A stretch of 64,000 nucleotides of DNA from Streptomyces gardneri (GCF_006539185.1 NZ_BJMN01000026.1:1-64000); one strand, 5' to 3'; shown: positions 41,238 to 50,929, counted from the first letter of the stretch. Notes: a model not told the origin generated them from the letters alone. Numbers and translations: made by a program.

Positions 41238-42497
41238 ATGCGCGGGATCAGCGGTATCAGTCGAAGGGGGCTTCTCGGGGCGGGCGTCGGTGCCGCCGCG
41301 GCCGTGGGCATCGCCGGCTGCGGAAGCGGCAATGGCGACAAGCCGGGACGTTCCGGACCCGGCAAGGGTGGTGACGCCTCGGCGCAGCCGACCACACCCG
41401 CCCCGACCAAGGACGACGCCAAGCTCATCGGCGACGGTTCCACCGCCGACACCGGCAAGCAGCCGCACCAGCCCGACACCCCCGTGCCGCTCGAACCCGG
41501 CCAGACCCCGCCGCAGTTCGTGATCTTCTCCTGGGACGGCGCCGGAGAGGTCGGCAACGGCCTCTTCCCCCGCTTCCTCGAACTCGCCAAGAACCACGAC
41601 GCGGCGATGACCTTCTTCCTCTCCGGGATCTACCTCCTCCCCGAGTCGAAGAAGAACCTCTACCGCCCGCCGAACAACCGCGTCGGCGCCTCCGACATCG
41701 GCTACCTCACCGACGACCACATCAAGGACACGCTGAAGTACGTCCGGCAGGCCTGGCTCGAGGGCCACGAGATCGGCACACACTTCAACGGGCACTTCTG
41801 CGGTGGCTCCGGCTCCGTCGGCAACTGGACCCCGGCCCAGTGGCAGAGCGAGATCGACCAGGCGATGAAGTTCGTCACCGAGTGGAAGACCAACAGCGGC
41901 TGGACGGACCTCGACCCGCTGCCCTTCGACTACTCGAAGGAGCTCGTCGGCGGCCGTACCCCCTGCCTCCTCGGCCAGGACAACCTGCTCCCCACCGCCA
42001 AGCGCCTCAACTGGCGCTACGACGCCAGCTCGCCCGGCGGCCGCCAGACCTGGCCGGTCAAGCGCCAGGGCATCTGGGACCTCCCGCTGCAGGCCGTGCC
42101 CTTCCCCGGGCACTCCTTCGAGGTCCTCTCGATGGACTACAACATGCTCGCCAACCAGTCGAAGAACACGACGAAGGGCATGCCGTCCCGCTACCCGGGC
42201 TGGCGCAAGCAGGCCACCGACGCCCTCCTGGGCGGCTTCGACCGCGCCTACGGCTCGAACCGTGCGCCCTTCTACATCGGCAACCACTTCGAGCAGTGGA
42301 ACGGCGGCATCTACATGGACGCCGTCGAGGACGCGCTCAAGGGGATGGCCGGCAAGAAGGACGTCCGGCTCGTCTCCTTCAAGCAGTTCGTGGACTGGCT
42401 CGACGTCCAGGACCCGAAGATCCTGGCCAAGCTGCGTACCCTCGAAGTCGGCCAGAAGCCGGCCGGCGGCTGGAACAGTTTCCTGAAGGCTGTGTAG
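41238..42497 (+). CDS. Tat-exported lipoprotein with polysaccharide deacetylase-like motif
   Basis: A 419-residue exported protein. The N-terminus has a twin-arginine motif (ISRRGLLGAG) and a lipobox (GIAGC, Cys near residue 28), then a Pro/Thr/Lys-rich linker. The core resembles NodB/polysaccharide deacetylase folds: QFVIFSWDGAGEVGN contains the early Asp, and GHEIGTHFNGHFCGG the His-x-x-x-His-type metal site. It may act on peptidoglycan or another surface glycan. The ATG at 41238 has GGGGA at 6 nt. It lies directly upstream of the cytochrome c maturation cluster. Confidence 0.72.
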   Translation: MRGISGISRRGLLGAGVGAAAAVGIAGCGSGNGDKPGRSGPGKGGDASAQPTTPAPTKDDAKLIGDGSTADTGKQPHQPDTPVPLEPGQTPPQFVIFSWDGAGEVGNGLFPRFLELAKNHDAAMTFFLSGIYLLPESKKNLYRPPNNRVGASDIGYLTDDHIKDTLKYVRQAWLEGHEIGTHFNGHFCGGSGSVGNWTPAQWQSEIDQAMKFVTEWKTNSGWTDLDPLPFDYSKELVGGRTPCLLGQDNLLPTAKRLNWRYDASSPGGRQTWPVKRQGIWDLPLQAVPFPGHSFEVLSMDYNMLANQSKNTTKGMPSRYPGWRKQATDALLGGFDRAYGSNRAPFYIGNHFEQWNGGIYMDAVEDALKGMAGKKDVRLVSFKQFVDWLDVQDPKILAKLRTLEVGQKPAGGWNSFLKAV

Positions 42498-42516
42498 TCA
42501 GATCGCTTAGGCGATC

Positions 42517-42546
42517 TTGACAAGGGGCTTTACGGGCACGTAGGGG
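42517..42546 (+). promoter_or_regulatory. promoter for the cytochrome c maturation operon
   Basis: A perfect TTGACA (42517-42522) is 18 bp from TAGGGG (42541-42546). The inverted repeat GATCGC-TTAG-GCGATC (42501-42516) abuts the -35 and may be an operator or the terminator of the previous gene. Confidence 0.5.
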
Positions 42547-42587
42547 GGCGCCCAAGATCCCCCAAACGCCCATGCGAAACTTTTCAC

Positions 42588-43193
42588 ATGAGCCTTAGCC
42601 GTGCCCCACGACGCACCCTGCTCGCCGTCGGAGTGCTGTCCGCCGCCCTCGCGCTCTCGGCCTGCAGCGGCGACAGCAACGGCAAGTCCGGCGGCGGTGG
42701 CAACACCAACTTCGTGACCAACACGGGCGGTATCTCCACCGCCGCCAAGGGCGAGCGGGCGACCCCCGGGAAGCTCGCGGGCGAAACCCTCGACGGCAAG
42801 CAGCTCGACGTCGCCGGCCTCAAGGGCAACGTCGTCGTCCTCAACGCCTGGGGCTCCTGGTGCGCCCCCTGCCGCGCCGAGGCTCCCCACTTCGCGAAGG
42901 TCGCCAAGGACTTCGAGGGCAAGGGCGTCGAGTTCGTCGGGCTCAACACCCGCGACCCCAACAAGCAGCCGGCGCTCGCCTTCGAAGAGGACTACGGGGT
43001 GCCCTACCCCAGCCTCTACGACCCGCAGGGCAAGCTGATCCTCTTCGGCTTCCCCAAGGGCACCCTCAGCCTCCAGGGCATCCCCTCCACTGTCGTTCTC
43101 GACAAGGAGGGCAAGATCGCCGCCCGTTCCCTCATGGCGCTCGACGAGGAGAAGCTCCGGTCGATGATCGAGCCTCTCCTCAAGGAGAAGTGA
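42588..43193 (+). CDS. resA: thiol-disulfide oxidoreductase (ResA/TlpA-like lipoprotein)
   Basis: A 201-residue lipoprotein (lipobox LSAC near residue 26) with a thioredoxin fold. The active site W-C-A-P-C is in NAWGSWCAPCRAEAPHF near residue 92, and the cis-Pro block is QGIPSTVVLD. It reduces apocytochrome c cysteines outside the membrane so that heme can be attached. It is first in the system II cytochrome c cluster with ccdA (4-bp gap), resB and ccsB. Confidence 0.9.
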   Translation: MSLSRAPRRTLLAVGVLSAALALSACSGDSNGKSGGGGNTNFVTNTGGISTAAKGERATPGKLAGETLDGKQLDVAGLKGNVVVLNAWGSWCAPCRAEAPHFAKVAKDFEGKGVEFVGLNTRDPNKQPALAFEEDYGVPYPSLYDPQGKLILFGFPKGTLSLQGIPSTVVLDKEGKIAARSLMALDEEKLRSMIEPLLKEK

Positions 43194-43197
43194 GTCC

Positions 43198-43935
43198 GTG
43201 AACGAGACGGTCACCAGCGGAGCCCTGCTGCTCGCCGTGCCCCTCGCGGTCCTCGGCGGCCTGGTCTCCTTCTTCTCGCCGTGCGTGCTCCCGCTGGTCC
43301 CGGGCTACCTGTCGTACGTGACCGGGGTCACCGGCACCGACCTCGCCGAGAGCCGCCGCGGCCGGATGACCGCCGGCGCCCTCCTCTTCGTCCTCGGCTT
43401 CAGCGCCGTGTTCGTCTCCGGCGGCGCCCTCTTCGGCTACTTCGGGACGTACCTCCAGAAGTACAGCGAGACGCTCAACCTGGTCCTCGGCGCGCTCATG
43501 ATCCTCATGGGCGTGTTCTTCCTCGGCCTGATGCCCTGGTTCACCCAGCGCGAGTTCCGCTTCCACAAGAAGCCCGTCGCCGGTCTGGTCGGCGCGCCGA
43601 TCCTCGGCGCGCTCTTCGGCATCGGCTGGGCGCCGTGCATCGGCCCGACGCTCGCCTCGGTCAACGCCCTCGCCCTGGACCAGGCCAGCGCGGGACGCGG
43701 AGCGATACTCGCCTTCGCGTACTGCCTCGGGCTCGGCGTACCGTTCGTGCTCGCCGCCGTCGCCTTCCGCAAGGCGCTCGGCGCGTTCGGATGGGTCAAG
43801 AAGCACTACGCGTGGGTGATGCGGATCGGCGGCGGCATGATGATCGTCACCGGCGTCCTGCTCCTCACGGGCGCGTGGGACGACATGGTCGCCACGATGC
43901 AGGGCTGGTCCAGCGGTTTCACGGTGGGGATCTGA
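43198..43935 (+). CDS. ccdA: cytochrome c biogenesis protein CcdA
   Basis: A 245-residue membrane protein with six helices. The two redox cysteines are in FFSPCVLPLVPGYLSYV (helix 1) and GWAPCIGPTLAS (helix 4). It carries electrons from cytosolic thioredoxin across the membrane to ResA. The GTG at 43198 follows resA closely; AGGAG is inside the resA end. Confidence 0.93.
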   Translation: MNETVTSGALLLAVPLAVLGGLVSFFSPCVLPLVPGYLSYVTGVTGTDLAESRRGRMTAGALLFVLGFSAVFVSGGALFGYFGTYLQKYSETLNLVLGALMILMGVFFLGLMPWFTQREFRFHKKPVAGLVGAPILGALFGIGWAPCIGPTLASVNALALDQASAGRGAILAFAYCLGLGVPFVLAAVAFRKALGAFGWVKKHYAWVMRIGGGMMIVTGVLLLTGAWDDMVATMQGWSSGFTVGI

Positions 43936-43940
43936 GTTCC

Positions 43941-45647
43941 ATGAGCAAGACCGATACGACGGAGACCGAGCGCAGCCGCGACGAAGCGGCCGGCGCCCAG
44001 CTCTCCACCGCCCCCCAGGAGGAGACCGCCATCGGCGGACCCGTCCTCGGGGTCGTCGGCTGGATCCGCTGGTTCTGGCGGCAGCTGACCTCCATGCGGG
44101 TCGCGCTGATCCTGCTCTTCCTGCTCTCCCTGGGCGCCGTCCCCGGCTCCCTCATCCCGCAGACCAGCGCGGACGAGCTCAAGGTGCAGGCCTTCAAGGA
44201 GGCCCACGAGACGCTCACGCCGGTCTACGAGAAGCTCCAGTTCTTCGACGTCTACAGCTCGGTGTGGTTCTCCGCGATCTACATCCTGCTGTTCGTCTCC
44301 CTCATCGGCTGCATCGTGCCGCGCACCTGGCAGTTCGTCGGCCAGCTCCGCAGCCGCCCGCCGGGCGCCCCCCGGCGCCTCGACCGGCTCCCCGCGTACA
44401 CCACCTGGCGCACCGAGGCCGAGCCCGAGCAGGTCCGCGAGGCCGCGCTCGCCGTCCTCAAGGGGCGCCGCTTCCGCGCCCACACCGCCGGGGACGCGAT
44501 CGCCGCCGAGAAGGGCTACCTGCGCGAGGCGGGCAACCTCCTCTTCCACGTCGCCCTGATCGTGATCCTCGTCGCCTTCGCCTGGGGCCAGCTCTTCAAG
44601 TCCGAGGGCGGCAAGCTGATCGTCGAGGGCGACGGCTTCTCCAACACGCTCACGCAGTACGACGACTTCAAGTCCGGCTCGCAGTTCGGCCTCGACGAGC
44701 TGGAGCCGTTCGGCTTCACCCTCGACTCCTTCCACGGCACGTACGAGACGAAGGGCCCGCAGCGCGGCACCCCCCGCACCTTCGAGGCGGCCGTCAGGTA
44801 CTCCGAGGGCGGCGGCACGGAGAAGAAGGCCGTCATCCGGGTCAACGAGCCGCTCAAGGTCGGCGGCTCCAAGGTCTATCTGATCGCCCACGGATACGCG
44901 CCCGTCGTCACGGTCAAGGACGGCCGCGGCAAGACCGTCTTCCACGGCGCCGTGCCGCTCCTGCCGATCGACAACAACATCACGTCCACCGGCGCGATCA
45001 AGGTGATGGACGGCTACCGCGACAAGAACGGCAAGAAGGACCAGCTGGGCTTCCAGGCCTTCTTCGTGCCGACCTTCGCCGGCGCCGGCCAGGGCACGAT
45101 GTTCTCGCAGTTCCCGGCGCTCGTCTCCCCGGCCATGGCACTCACCGCCTACTACGGCAGCCTGGGCGTGGACTCCGGTCTGCCGCAGAACGTGTACCAG
45201 CTCGACAAGTCCAATTTGAAGCAGTTCACGGACGAGTCCGGCAACAAGCTCGCCAAGCGGCTCGCGCCCGGCCAGAGCATGACGCTCCCCGACGGTGCCG
45301 GCTCGATCACCTTCGAGAAGGACATCAAGGAGTGGGCGAGCTTCCAGATCTCGCAGCAGCCGGGCAACGGCCTCGCCCTCGCGGGCGCGATCGCGGCGAT
45401 CGCCGGTCTGACCGGTTCGCTCTTCATCCAGCGGCGCCGGGTCTGGGTCCGGGCCGTACGGGGCGAGGACGGCGTGACCGTCGTCGAGATGGCGGGCCTC
45501 GGCCGGAGCGAGTCCGCCAAGCTTCCCGAGGAGCTGGGTGACCTCGCGGTCACGCTCGCGGCGCAGACGCCGCCCTCCGCCCCAGCACCGGAACCCGCGG
45601 AAGAACCCGCAGAAGACCCTGCCCCTTCGGAAGAGGCCGACAAGTGA
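43941..45647 (+). CDS. resB: cytochrome c biogenesis protein ResB
   Basis: A 568-residue membrane protein. Helices lie at about residues 52-70 (MRVALILLFLLSLGAVPGSLIPQ), 105-125 and 190-210 (NLLFHVALIVILVAFAWGQLF), followed by a large extracytoplasmic domain and a last helix near 485. The C-terminal 40 residues are Pro/Glu-rich. With CcsB it forms the heme-handling cytochrome c synthase of system II. Its GTGA end overlaps the ccsB start. Confidence 0.93.
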   Translation: MSKTDTTETERSRDEAAGAQLSTAPQEETAIGGPVLGVVGWIRWFWRQLTSMRVALILLFLLSLGAVPGSLIPQTSADELKVQAFKEAHETLTPVYEKLQFFDVYSSVWFSAIYILLFVSLIGCIVPRTWQFVGQLRSRPPGAPRRLDRLPAYTTWRTEAEPEQVREAALAVLKGRRFRAHTAGDAIAAEKGYLREAGNLLFHVALIVILVAFAWGQLFKSEGGKLIVEGDGFSNTLTQYDDFKSGSQFGLDELEPFGFTLDSFHGTYETKGPQRGTPRTFEAAVRYSEGGGTEKKAVIRVNEPLKVGGSKVYLIAHGYAPVVTVKDGRGKTVFHGAVPLLPIDNNITSTGAIKVMDGYRDKNGKKDQLGFQAFFVPTFAGAGQGTMFSQFPALVSPAMALTAYYGSLGVDSGLPQNVYQLDKSNLKQFTDESGNKLAKRLAPGQSMTLPDGAGSITFEKDIKEWASFQISQQPGNGLALAGAIAAIAGLTGSLFIQRRRVWVRAVRGEDGVTVVEMAGLGRSESAKLPEELGDLAVTLAAQTPPSAPAPEPAEEPAEDPAPSEEADK

Positions 45648-46723
45648 TCCTCGCCGCCACCACCAACGAGAGCCTGGCGAAGATGAGCGACCTGCTCATC
45701 TACTCCTCCATGGCCGTCTACACCCTGGCCTTCTTCGCGCACATCGCCGAGTGGGTCCTCGGCAGCCGCAGCAAGGTCGGCCGCACCGCCGCCGCCCTCA
45801 CGCAGCAGGCGTCGACCCCTTCGGTGACCGTCCAGGTCAAGCAGGGCGGCACCACGTCCGTCCTCGACAAGCCGAAGATCGTCACCCGCTCCGCGGCCGG
45901 CACCCGGGACGTCCCGGACGGCCCCGGCGCGGCCGGCGGCACGGTCCAGGGCGACCTCTACGGCCGGATCGCCGTCTCCCTCACCGTCCTCGCCTTCGCG
46001 GTCGAGGCGGCGGGCGTGGTCAGCCGGGCCCTCGCCGTGCAGCGCGCCCCCTGGGGCAACATGTACGAGTTCTCCACCACCTTCTCCACGGTGGCGGTCG
46101 GCACGTACCTGGCCTTCCTCCTCGCGAAGAAGAACGTGCGCTGGATCGGCCTCCCGCTGGTCACGACGGTCCTGCTCGACCTGGGCCTGGCCACCACCTG
46201 GCTGAAGACCCCCAGCGACCAGCTGGTGCCGGCGCTCGACTCGTACTGGCTGTGGATCCACGTCTCCACCGCGATCTTCTGCGGCGCGGTCTTCTACCTC
46301 GCGGCCGTCGCCACCGCCCTGTACCTCTTCCGCGACTCGTACGAGAACAAGCTCGCGAGCGGCGGCACGCCGAGCGCCTTCGCCCGCTCCGTCCTGGAGC
46401 GGCTGCCCTCGGCGGCCTCCCTCGACAAGTTCTCGTACCGGGTCAACGCCGCCGTCTTCCCGCTGTGGACCTTCACGATCATCGCGGGCGCGATCTGGGC
46501 CGGCGACGCGTGGGGCCGCTACTGGGGCTGGGACGCCAAGGAGGTCTGGTCCTTCATCACGTGGGTCGGCTACGCGGCGTACCTGCACGCGCGCGCCACG
46601 GCCGGCTGGAAGGGGCGGAAGGCCGCGTACATCGCGCTCATCGCCTTCGGCTGCTTCCTCTTCAACTACTACGGCGTCAACATCTTCGTCACCAGCAAGC
46701 ACTCCTACGCGGGCGTGGAGTAG
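45644..46723 (+). CDS. ccsB: cytochrome c biogenesis protein CcsB/CcsA
   Basis: A 359-residue membrane protein with about eight helices. The signature tryptophan-rich heme-binding loop is AWGRYWGWDAKEVWSFITW near residue 290. External His residues occur in SYWLWIHVSTAIFC and near the C-terminus. A soluble insert follows helix 1 (about residues 48-100). It presents heme to apocytochrome c with ResB. Start GTG at 45644, coupled to resB. Confidence 0.93.
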   Translation: MILAATTNESLAKMSDLLIYSSMAVYTLAFFAHIAEWVLGSRSKVGRTAAALTQQASTPSVTVQVKQGGTTSVLDKPKIVTRSAAGTRDVPDGPGAAGGTVQGDLYGRIAVSLTVLAFAVEAAGVVSRALAVQRAPWGNMYEFSTTFSTVAVGTYLAFLLAKKNVRWIGLPLVTTVLLDLGLATTWLKTPSDQLVPALDSYWLWIHVSTAIFCGAVFYLAAVATALYLFRDSYENKLASGGTPSAFARSVLERLPSAASLDKFSYRVNAAVFPLWTFTIIAGAIWAGDAWGRYWGWDAKEVWSFITWVGYAAYLHARATAGWKGRKAAYIALIAFGCFLFNYYGVNIFVTSKHSYAGVE

Positions 46724-46772
46724 CGGCGGGAGTGGAGTAGCGGGTGGGGGACCCCGGGGCCACGCTTGAGGT

Positions 46773-47303
46773 ATGAGCGAGATACCCCGGGGCAGGTGCG
46801 AGACCCACGACGGCGACACGCATCTGCTGCGGTACGTGATGGAGCTCCCGCATCCGCCCGCGGAGGTCTGGGGAGCCGTCGCCACTGCCGAGGGCCTGCC
46901 GGGCTGGCTGTGCGCGGCGGATCCGCTGGAGCCCCGGCTCGGCGGCCGGGTCACGCTCCGCTGGCTCAACAGCGAGACGGAGGTCTCGGGGTCGGTGACC
47001 GCCTGGGACCCCGAATACGTCGCCGAGTACACGGTCGATCCGCCGCACGGCCGGATCCGGTTCCATCTGGAGCCGGGGTCCGGCGGCGGCGGGTCGACCG
47101 TGCTGCGTTTCACCAACGAGTTCCGGGGGACGCGGGAGTACCGCCTGGACTGCCTGGCGGGGTGGCACGACCACTTCGAGCGGCTCTCCGCCGCGTTGGA
47201 CGGCCGCCGGACGGACTGGGCCGCGTGGTCGCCCGAGCGCTGGCGCGAACTGCGGGCGCTCTATGAACGCGACGAGGCGCCCTGGCCGAAGTGGGTGCCG
47301 TGA
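46773..47303 (+). CDS. SRPBCC-domain protein
   Basis: A 176-residue START/Bet v1-like protein of the AHSA1/SRPBCC type (VMELPHPPAEVWGAVATAEGLPGWLCAADPLEPRLGGRVTL near residue 22, then STVLRFTNEF). The fold binds hydrophobic ligands or assists chaperones; the role here is unknown. The start ATG at 46773 lacks a good ribosome binding site. The gene ends 13 bp from the opposing binding-protein gene. A GTGGAGTAGCGG repeat occurs twice in the gap before it, the first copy holding the ccsB stop. Confidence 0.78.
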   Translation: MSEIPRGRCETHDGDTHLLRYVMELPHPPAEVWGAVATAEGLPGWLCAADPLEPRLGGRVTLRWLNSETEVSGSVTAWDPEYVAEYTVDPPHGRIRFHLEPGSGGGGSTVLRFTNEFRGTREYRLDCLAGWHDHFERLSAALDGRRTDWAAWSPERWRELRALYERDEAPWPKWVP

Positions 47304-47316
47304 CGGACGGTCCTCG

Positions 47317-48864
47317 TCAGCCCCGTTTCGGCGGCAGGCAGGACGTGCTCGGGGGGTTCTTCTCCGGCCAGGCGATCTGGACGAAGCGCTGCGAGCCGTC
47401 CGGGGCCAGCTCCACTATCGGGACCGCCTTGTTGTACGGGTTGCCGTAGTTGTCGAGGCAGATCCAGCCGCTCGCGCCCTGCACCCGCAGCGAGCCCTTC
47501 ACCTGCGGCCACTGCGTGACCACGTCCGAGAGCTCCGGGTACTGGGCGTCGCGCGGGGTGGCCTGGCGGATCGCGTGGACCGCCGTCGCCATCGCGTCGT
47601 ACGCGACGATGGCCTGCCCGTCCGCGAGCGCCACCGGCTTCTTCGAGGCGCGGGCGATGTCCGTCTCGAAGGTCGAGTACGCGACCACCGAACCGCCCGT
47701 CGCCGGGACGGGCCGCCCCGGCGCCGGCTTCCACGCGTCGGGGTGGGCGAGCGAGGCGTAGCGGACGGTCAGCTTCGTCCTGAGCGCGTCCCGGTCGAGC
47801 TTCTTGTCGGCGCCCAGGTACGAGCCCTCGTCGCCGGTCAGGATCGTGAAGGCGCGGTCGGTGCAGCCGCGCGACCCCAGCGCGTTGATGAACTGGCGGA
47901 GCTGGGTGTGGCGGCCCGCGAAGAAGACCGTCTCGGCGCGGGTGTCGCAGATCAGGTGGGTGATCTGGCGGAAGGTGTTGGCGGTGGTGCCCTCGTCGGT
48001 CGGGTCGGGCGGCGAGGTGAAGAGCTGCGGCTCGTAGGGCGCGCCCTTGAGGGAGGCGGCGAAGGCGGACTTGAGGGTGTCCGTGTAGTGGTCGCCGCTG
48101 CGGGTGTCCTGGACGAGGAGCGCCTTGGCTGCGTCGACCCGGCCGAAGTGGGCGAGGGCCTTGGCCTCGTCGCTGTTGGTGGGGGAGACGCGGGCGAGGC
48201 CGGGGTAGCGGTTCTTCCCGGCGCCGGGGCCGTTGGCGATGTCGTCGGCGGTGATGGTGGTGCCGACGACGGCGATCCCGGCTCCGGTGAGCGCGGTCAC
48301 CGCCTCCCGCATCTCGGTCGAGGAGGTGGCGACGCCGGAGACGACCCGCAGGCGGTCGGGCGCGCCGGTCATCGAGGAGAGCTGCTGGGCGGTGGCCTTC
48401 CAGTGGGCGTTGCCCCGGCCGGTGTTGGCGAGGACGAGCCGGATCTTCGGGGTCTGGCTGTTGGACTCGTGGTTGGCGCGGTACTGGTAGGCGTAGGCGC
48501 CCTGGACCTCGTGGAGGACCTTGGTCCGCATGCCTCCGTCGGGGGAGGTCAGGGGCAGGAGCAGGGCGACGGTCGCGTACTCGCCGGGCTTGAGCGTGGC
48601 GTTCTCGCTGCCGATGGCCCCGGCGACCTCGGCGAGCTCGGGTATGCCGAAGGCGTGGCCGTCGCCGTTGACGCCGACGCACTCGGAGCTGCCCTCCGGG
48701 CGTTCGACGCCGGCGGCGCAGGAACGGTCCTCCGGGGTGGTGAGCCGGGCGATCCCGTATCCGCCGAGGCCGACGACGAGGACGGTCCCGAGCAGGCCGG
48801 TGACGAGTTTCTGGCGGGGCGTGCGGACGCGGCGGCGCAGCCGGTCGGTCAGACGGTCGGGCAT
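47317..48864 (-). CDS. membrane-anchored periplasmic-binding-fold protein
   Basis: A 515-residue protein with an Arg-rich N-terminus, one membrane helix (LVTGLLGTVLVVGLGGYGIA, residues 20-39) and a type 1 periplasmic binding fold as in leucine-binding proteins (TVALLLPLTSPDGG, SGVATSSTEMREAVTALTGAGIAVVGTTITADD, KALLVQDTRSGDHYTDTLKSAF). There is no lipobox, so it is anchored by a helix, and no permease genes are present. Its start is 4 bp after the stop of the P-loop ATPase gene, so the two are translationally linked. It may be a receptor for that ATPase rather than a transport component. Confidence 0.75.
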   Translation of the reverse strand: MPDRLTDRLRRRVRTPRQKLVTGLLGTVLVVGLGGYGIARLTTPEDRSCAAGVERPEGSSECVGVNGDGHAFGIPELAEVAGAIGSENATLKPGEYATVALLLPLTSPDGGMRTKVLHEVQGAYAYQYRANHESNSQTPKIRLVLANTGRGNAHWKATAQQLSSMTGAPDRLRVVSGVATSSTEMREAVTALTGAGIAVVGTTITADDIANGPGAGKNRYPGLARVSPTNSDEAKALAHFGRVDAAKALLVQDTRSGDHYTDTLKSAFAASLKGAPYEPQLFTSPPDPTDEGTTANTFRQITHLICDTRAETVFFAGRHTQLRQFINALGSRGCTDRAFTILTGDEGSYLGADKKLDRDALRTKLTVRYASLAHPDAWKPAPGRPVPATGGSVVAYSTFETDIARASKKPVALADGQAIVAYDAMATAVHAIRQATPRDAQYPELSDVVTQWPQVKGSLRVQGASGWICLDNYGNPYNKAVPIVELAPDGSQRFVQIAWPEKNPPSTSCLPPKRG

Positions 48865-48868
48865 GGCG

Positions 48869-50929
48869 TCAGACTCCGTCCTCGCGGCCCGGCGGCAGCG
48901 AGAGCTCCCGCCAGGCGCGGATGTCGCGCGGCCAGTGGGTGGCCGCGTCCCAGAGCGAACCGCTGCCCGTCAGATGGCGGCCGGAGAGCCTGCGCAGCTC
49001 GTGCGCGAGCCGGTCGGCCACGTCGTCGTCGGGCAGTGCGAGCGGATCGGTGAGCAGCCATACGGCGTGCAGCAACCGCCGTACGGAAAGGTGGAGTTCG
49101 GTGCCGTCCGCGTCGAGCCCGGCGGGCAGGTCGCCGGACGGGGCCTGCCCCAGGGCGATGGCCCGGCGCGGGTCGGGCCCCGGCCGGTTCCGCTCGCGCG
49201 GGTACGGGGCGGCGGCGACGAACCGCAGCCGCCCGAGCCAGCCGAGGACGTCCTGCTCGGGGAAGGTGGCCCGCAGGTGGGTGACGGCCTCCTCGGTGCG
49301 GCCGAGCGCGAGGTCGTGGTGCAGCCGGTACGGGCCCGGCTCGGGGCCGTAGTGCCGGTGCAGGGTCTCGTGGACCGCGCGCCAGGCCGCGTACCGCGGG
49401 TCGTCGTCGTCCTCGAAGCGGAGCCGGTGCAGGAGCAGGGTGCGCAGGAGGGGGTCGGCGACGAAGTGGCGCGGACCCTCCTGCCAGTCCTCGGAGCGGA
49501 GCGTGTCGCGGACGCGCAGCGCCACGTCCCCGTCCAGGGACTCGCCCTGGAGCCGGGCGTGGGCGAGCATCCGCGCGGACTCCTCGTCGTGGGCGGCGGC
49601 GAGCACCGCGTACGGGCCGGGGCGGCGCACCGGCAGCAGCTCGGCGAGGAGGGTGGGGGCGACGGGCACCGGCGGGGCGTCCTCGCGCAGCTCCACCGTC
49701 AGGTCGAGGAGCCCGCCCGGCGTGAGGCCGGCCCTGAGCTCCGCGGGGGCCTCGCCGGCGGCCCGGCCGAGGAGCGCCACGCCGAGCGGCCGTCCGCCGG
49801 TCAACCGGTGCACGGCGCGGGACAGTTCGGCGGGCGTGCGGCCGGCCGGGTCCTGGCGGTCGAAGGCGGTGCGGGTCTGGGCGGGGGAGAGCGGGGTGAG
49901 CTCGACGGCGAGGATGCCGGAGCCGACGCTCGTCCCGCGCGGACAGGGCGCGCGGTGCGCGGTCTCCGGCAGCCGGGTCCGGGTGGCGTGCCGCAGCCCC
50001 TCGTGCTCGCGCACCCGGGAGGCGGCGAGGACGACGACGCGGTCGCGGCGGCCGTCGGCGCGGGCGCGCAGGATCGGTTCGACGAGCTGCCGGCCGAGCT
50101 CCTCGTGGGCGTTGTCGAGGAGGAGCAGCGGTCTGCCGATCCGGGTGCCGCGCCGGAGGCCCGTATAGGCGTGGAGCAGGTCCTCGGTGAGGGCGCCGAC
50201 GAGGAAGTCCTCGGCCTCGCGGCGGCGCCGGCCGCCCTGCTCGAAGTCGATCGCGAGCTGGCGGAGGCCGGCCTTGCCCCGGCCGCCGGCGTTGCGATAG
50301 CTGCCGTACCAGTTCTCGGAGGCGCGCTGGAAGCGGCCGAAGACCTCTTCGAGGACGGTCTCCACGGTCGCCTCGGCGAGCACCCCGGCCATCGGGGCGG
50401 TGGCCTCCGCGAAGTTGGCGGCCAGCTTGGAGAGGACCTTGGCGACCCAGTTCCCGGCGGCGCCCTTCGTCGCGTCGACGGTCGCGAGCAGAGGTCCGAG
50501 CCGGAGGAGGTCGTTCCTGGCCCGCTCGTCGTCCTCCTGGGACCAGCCGAGCGAGGCGACGGCGACGAGCCCGAGCGAGAGCCGCGGGAACTGCACGGGC
50601 TTCGCGGCGAGCACCTTCGGCGACAGCTGTACGGCGAGCTCGGTGAGCGCCCCGGTGACCTGGCTCCAGCCGGGGCCGTGGTCGGCGGGCGGCTCGACGT
50701 GCGCGCAGTCGAGCAGGGCCAGCGGTGTGTAGCCCCTGTACCGGTTGCGGACCTCCTTGAGCAGGGCGGTCTTCCCCATGCCGCGCCCGCCCGTGAACAC
50801 CGTGACCGGCGGATCGTCGCCGTGCTCGTACGCGACCCGCGTGGCACCGTGCCGGGTGAGCCCGCTGAGCCGTGCGACGAGACCGCTGTCGTGCAGGACC
50901 GCCTCGCGGCCGTAGAGCTCCCTGTCCAC
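48869..50929 (-). CDS. P-loop ATPase (STAND/AAA-like)
   Basis: A soluble 686-residue protein. The Walker A is GGRGMGKT at residues 47-54 and the Walker B is RPLLLLDNAHEE near 266-277. A sensor-like block ASRVREHEGL follows, then a helical C-terminal region of about 300 residues with Arg/Ala-rich repeats. It looks like a STAND- or AAA-type switch. It starts with a GTG at 50929 and no clear ribosome binding site. The pairing with a membrane-anchored ligand-binding protein is the notable feature. Confidence 0.72.
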   Translation of the reverse strand: MDRELYGREAVLHDSGLVARLSGLTRHGATRVAYEHGDDPPVTVFTGGRGMGKTALLKEVRNRYRGYTPLALLDCAHVEPPADHGPGWSQVTGALTELAVQLSPKVLAAKPVQFPRLSLGLVAVASLGWSQEDDERARNDLLRLGPLLATVDATKGAAGNWVAKVLSKLAANFAEATAPMAGVLAEATVETVLEEVFGRFQRASENWYGSYRNAGGRGKAGLRQLAIDFEQGGRRRREAEDFLVGALTEDLLHAYTGLRRGTRIGRPLLLLDNAHEELGRQLVEPILRARADGRRDRVVVLAASRVREHEGLRHATRTRLPETAHRAPCPRGTSVGSGILAVELTPLSPAQTRTAFDRQDPAGRTPAELSRAVHRLTGGRPLGVALLGRAAGEAPAELRAGLTPGGLLDLTVELREDAPPVPVAPTLLAELLPVRRPGPYAVLAAAHDEESARMLAHARLQGESLDGDVALRVRDTLRSEDWQEGPRHFVADPLLRTLLLHRLRFEDDDDPRYAAWRAVHETLHRHYGPEPGPYRLHHDLALGRTEEAVTHLRATFPEQDVLGWLGRLRFVAAAPYPRERNRPGPDPRRAIALGQAPSGDLPAGLDADGTELHLSVRRLLHAVWLLTDPLALPDDDVADRLAHELRRLSGRHLTGSGSLWDAATHWPRDIRAWRELSLPPGREDGV

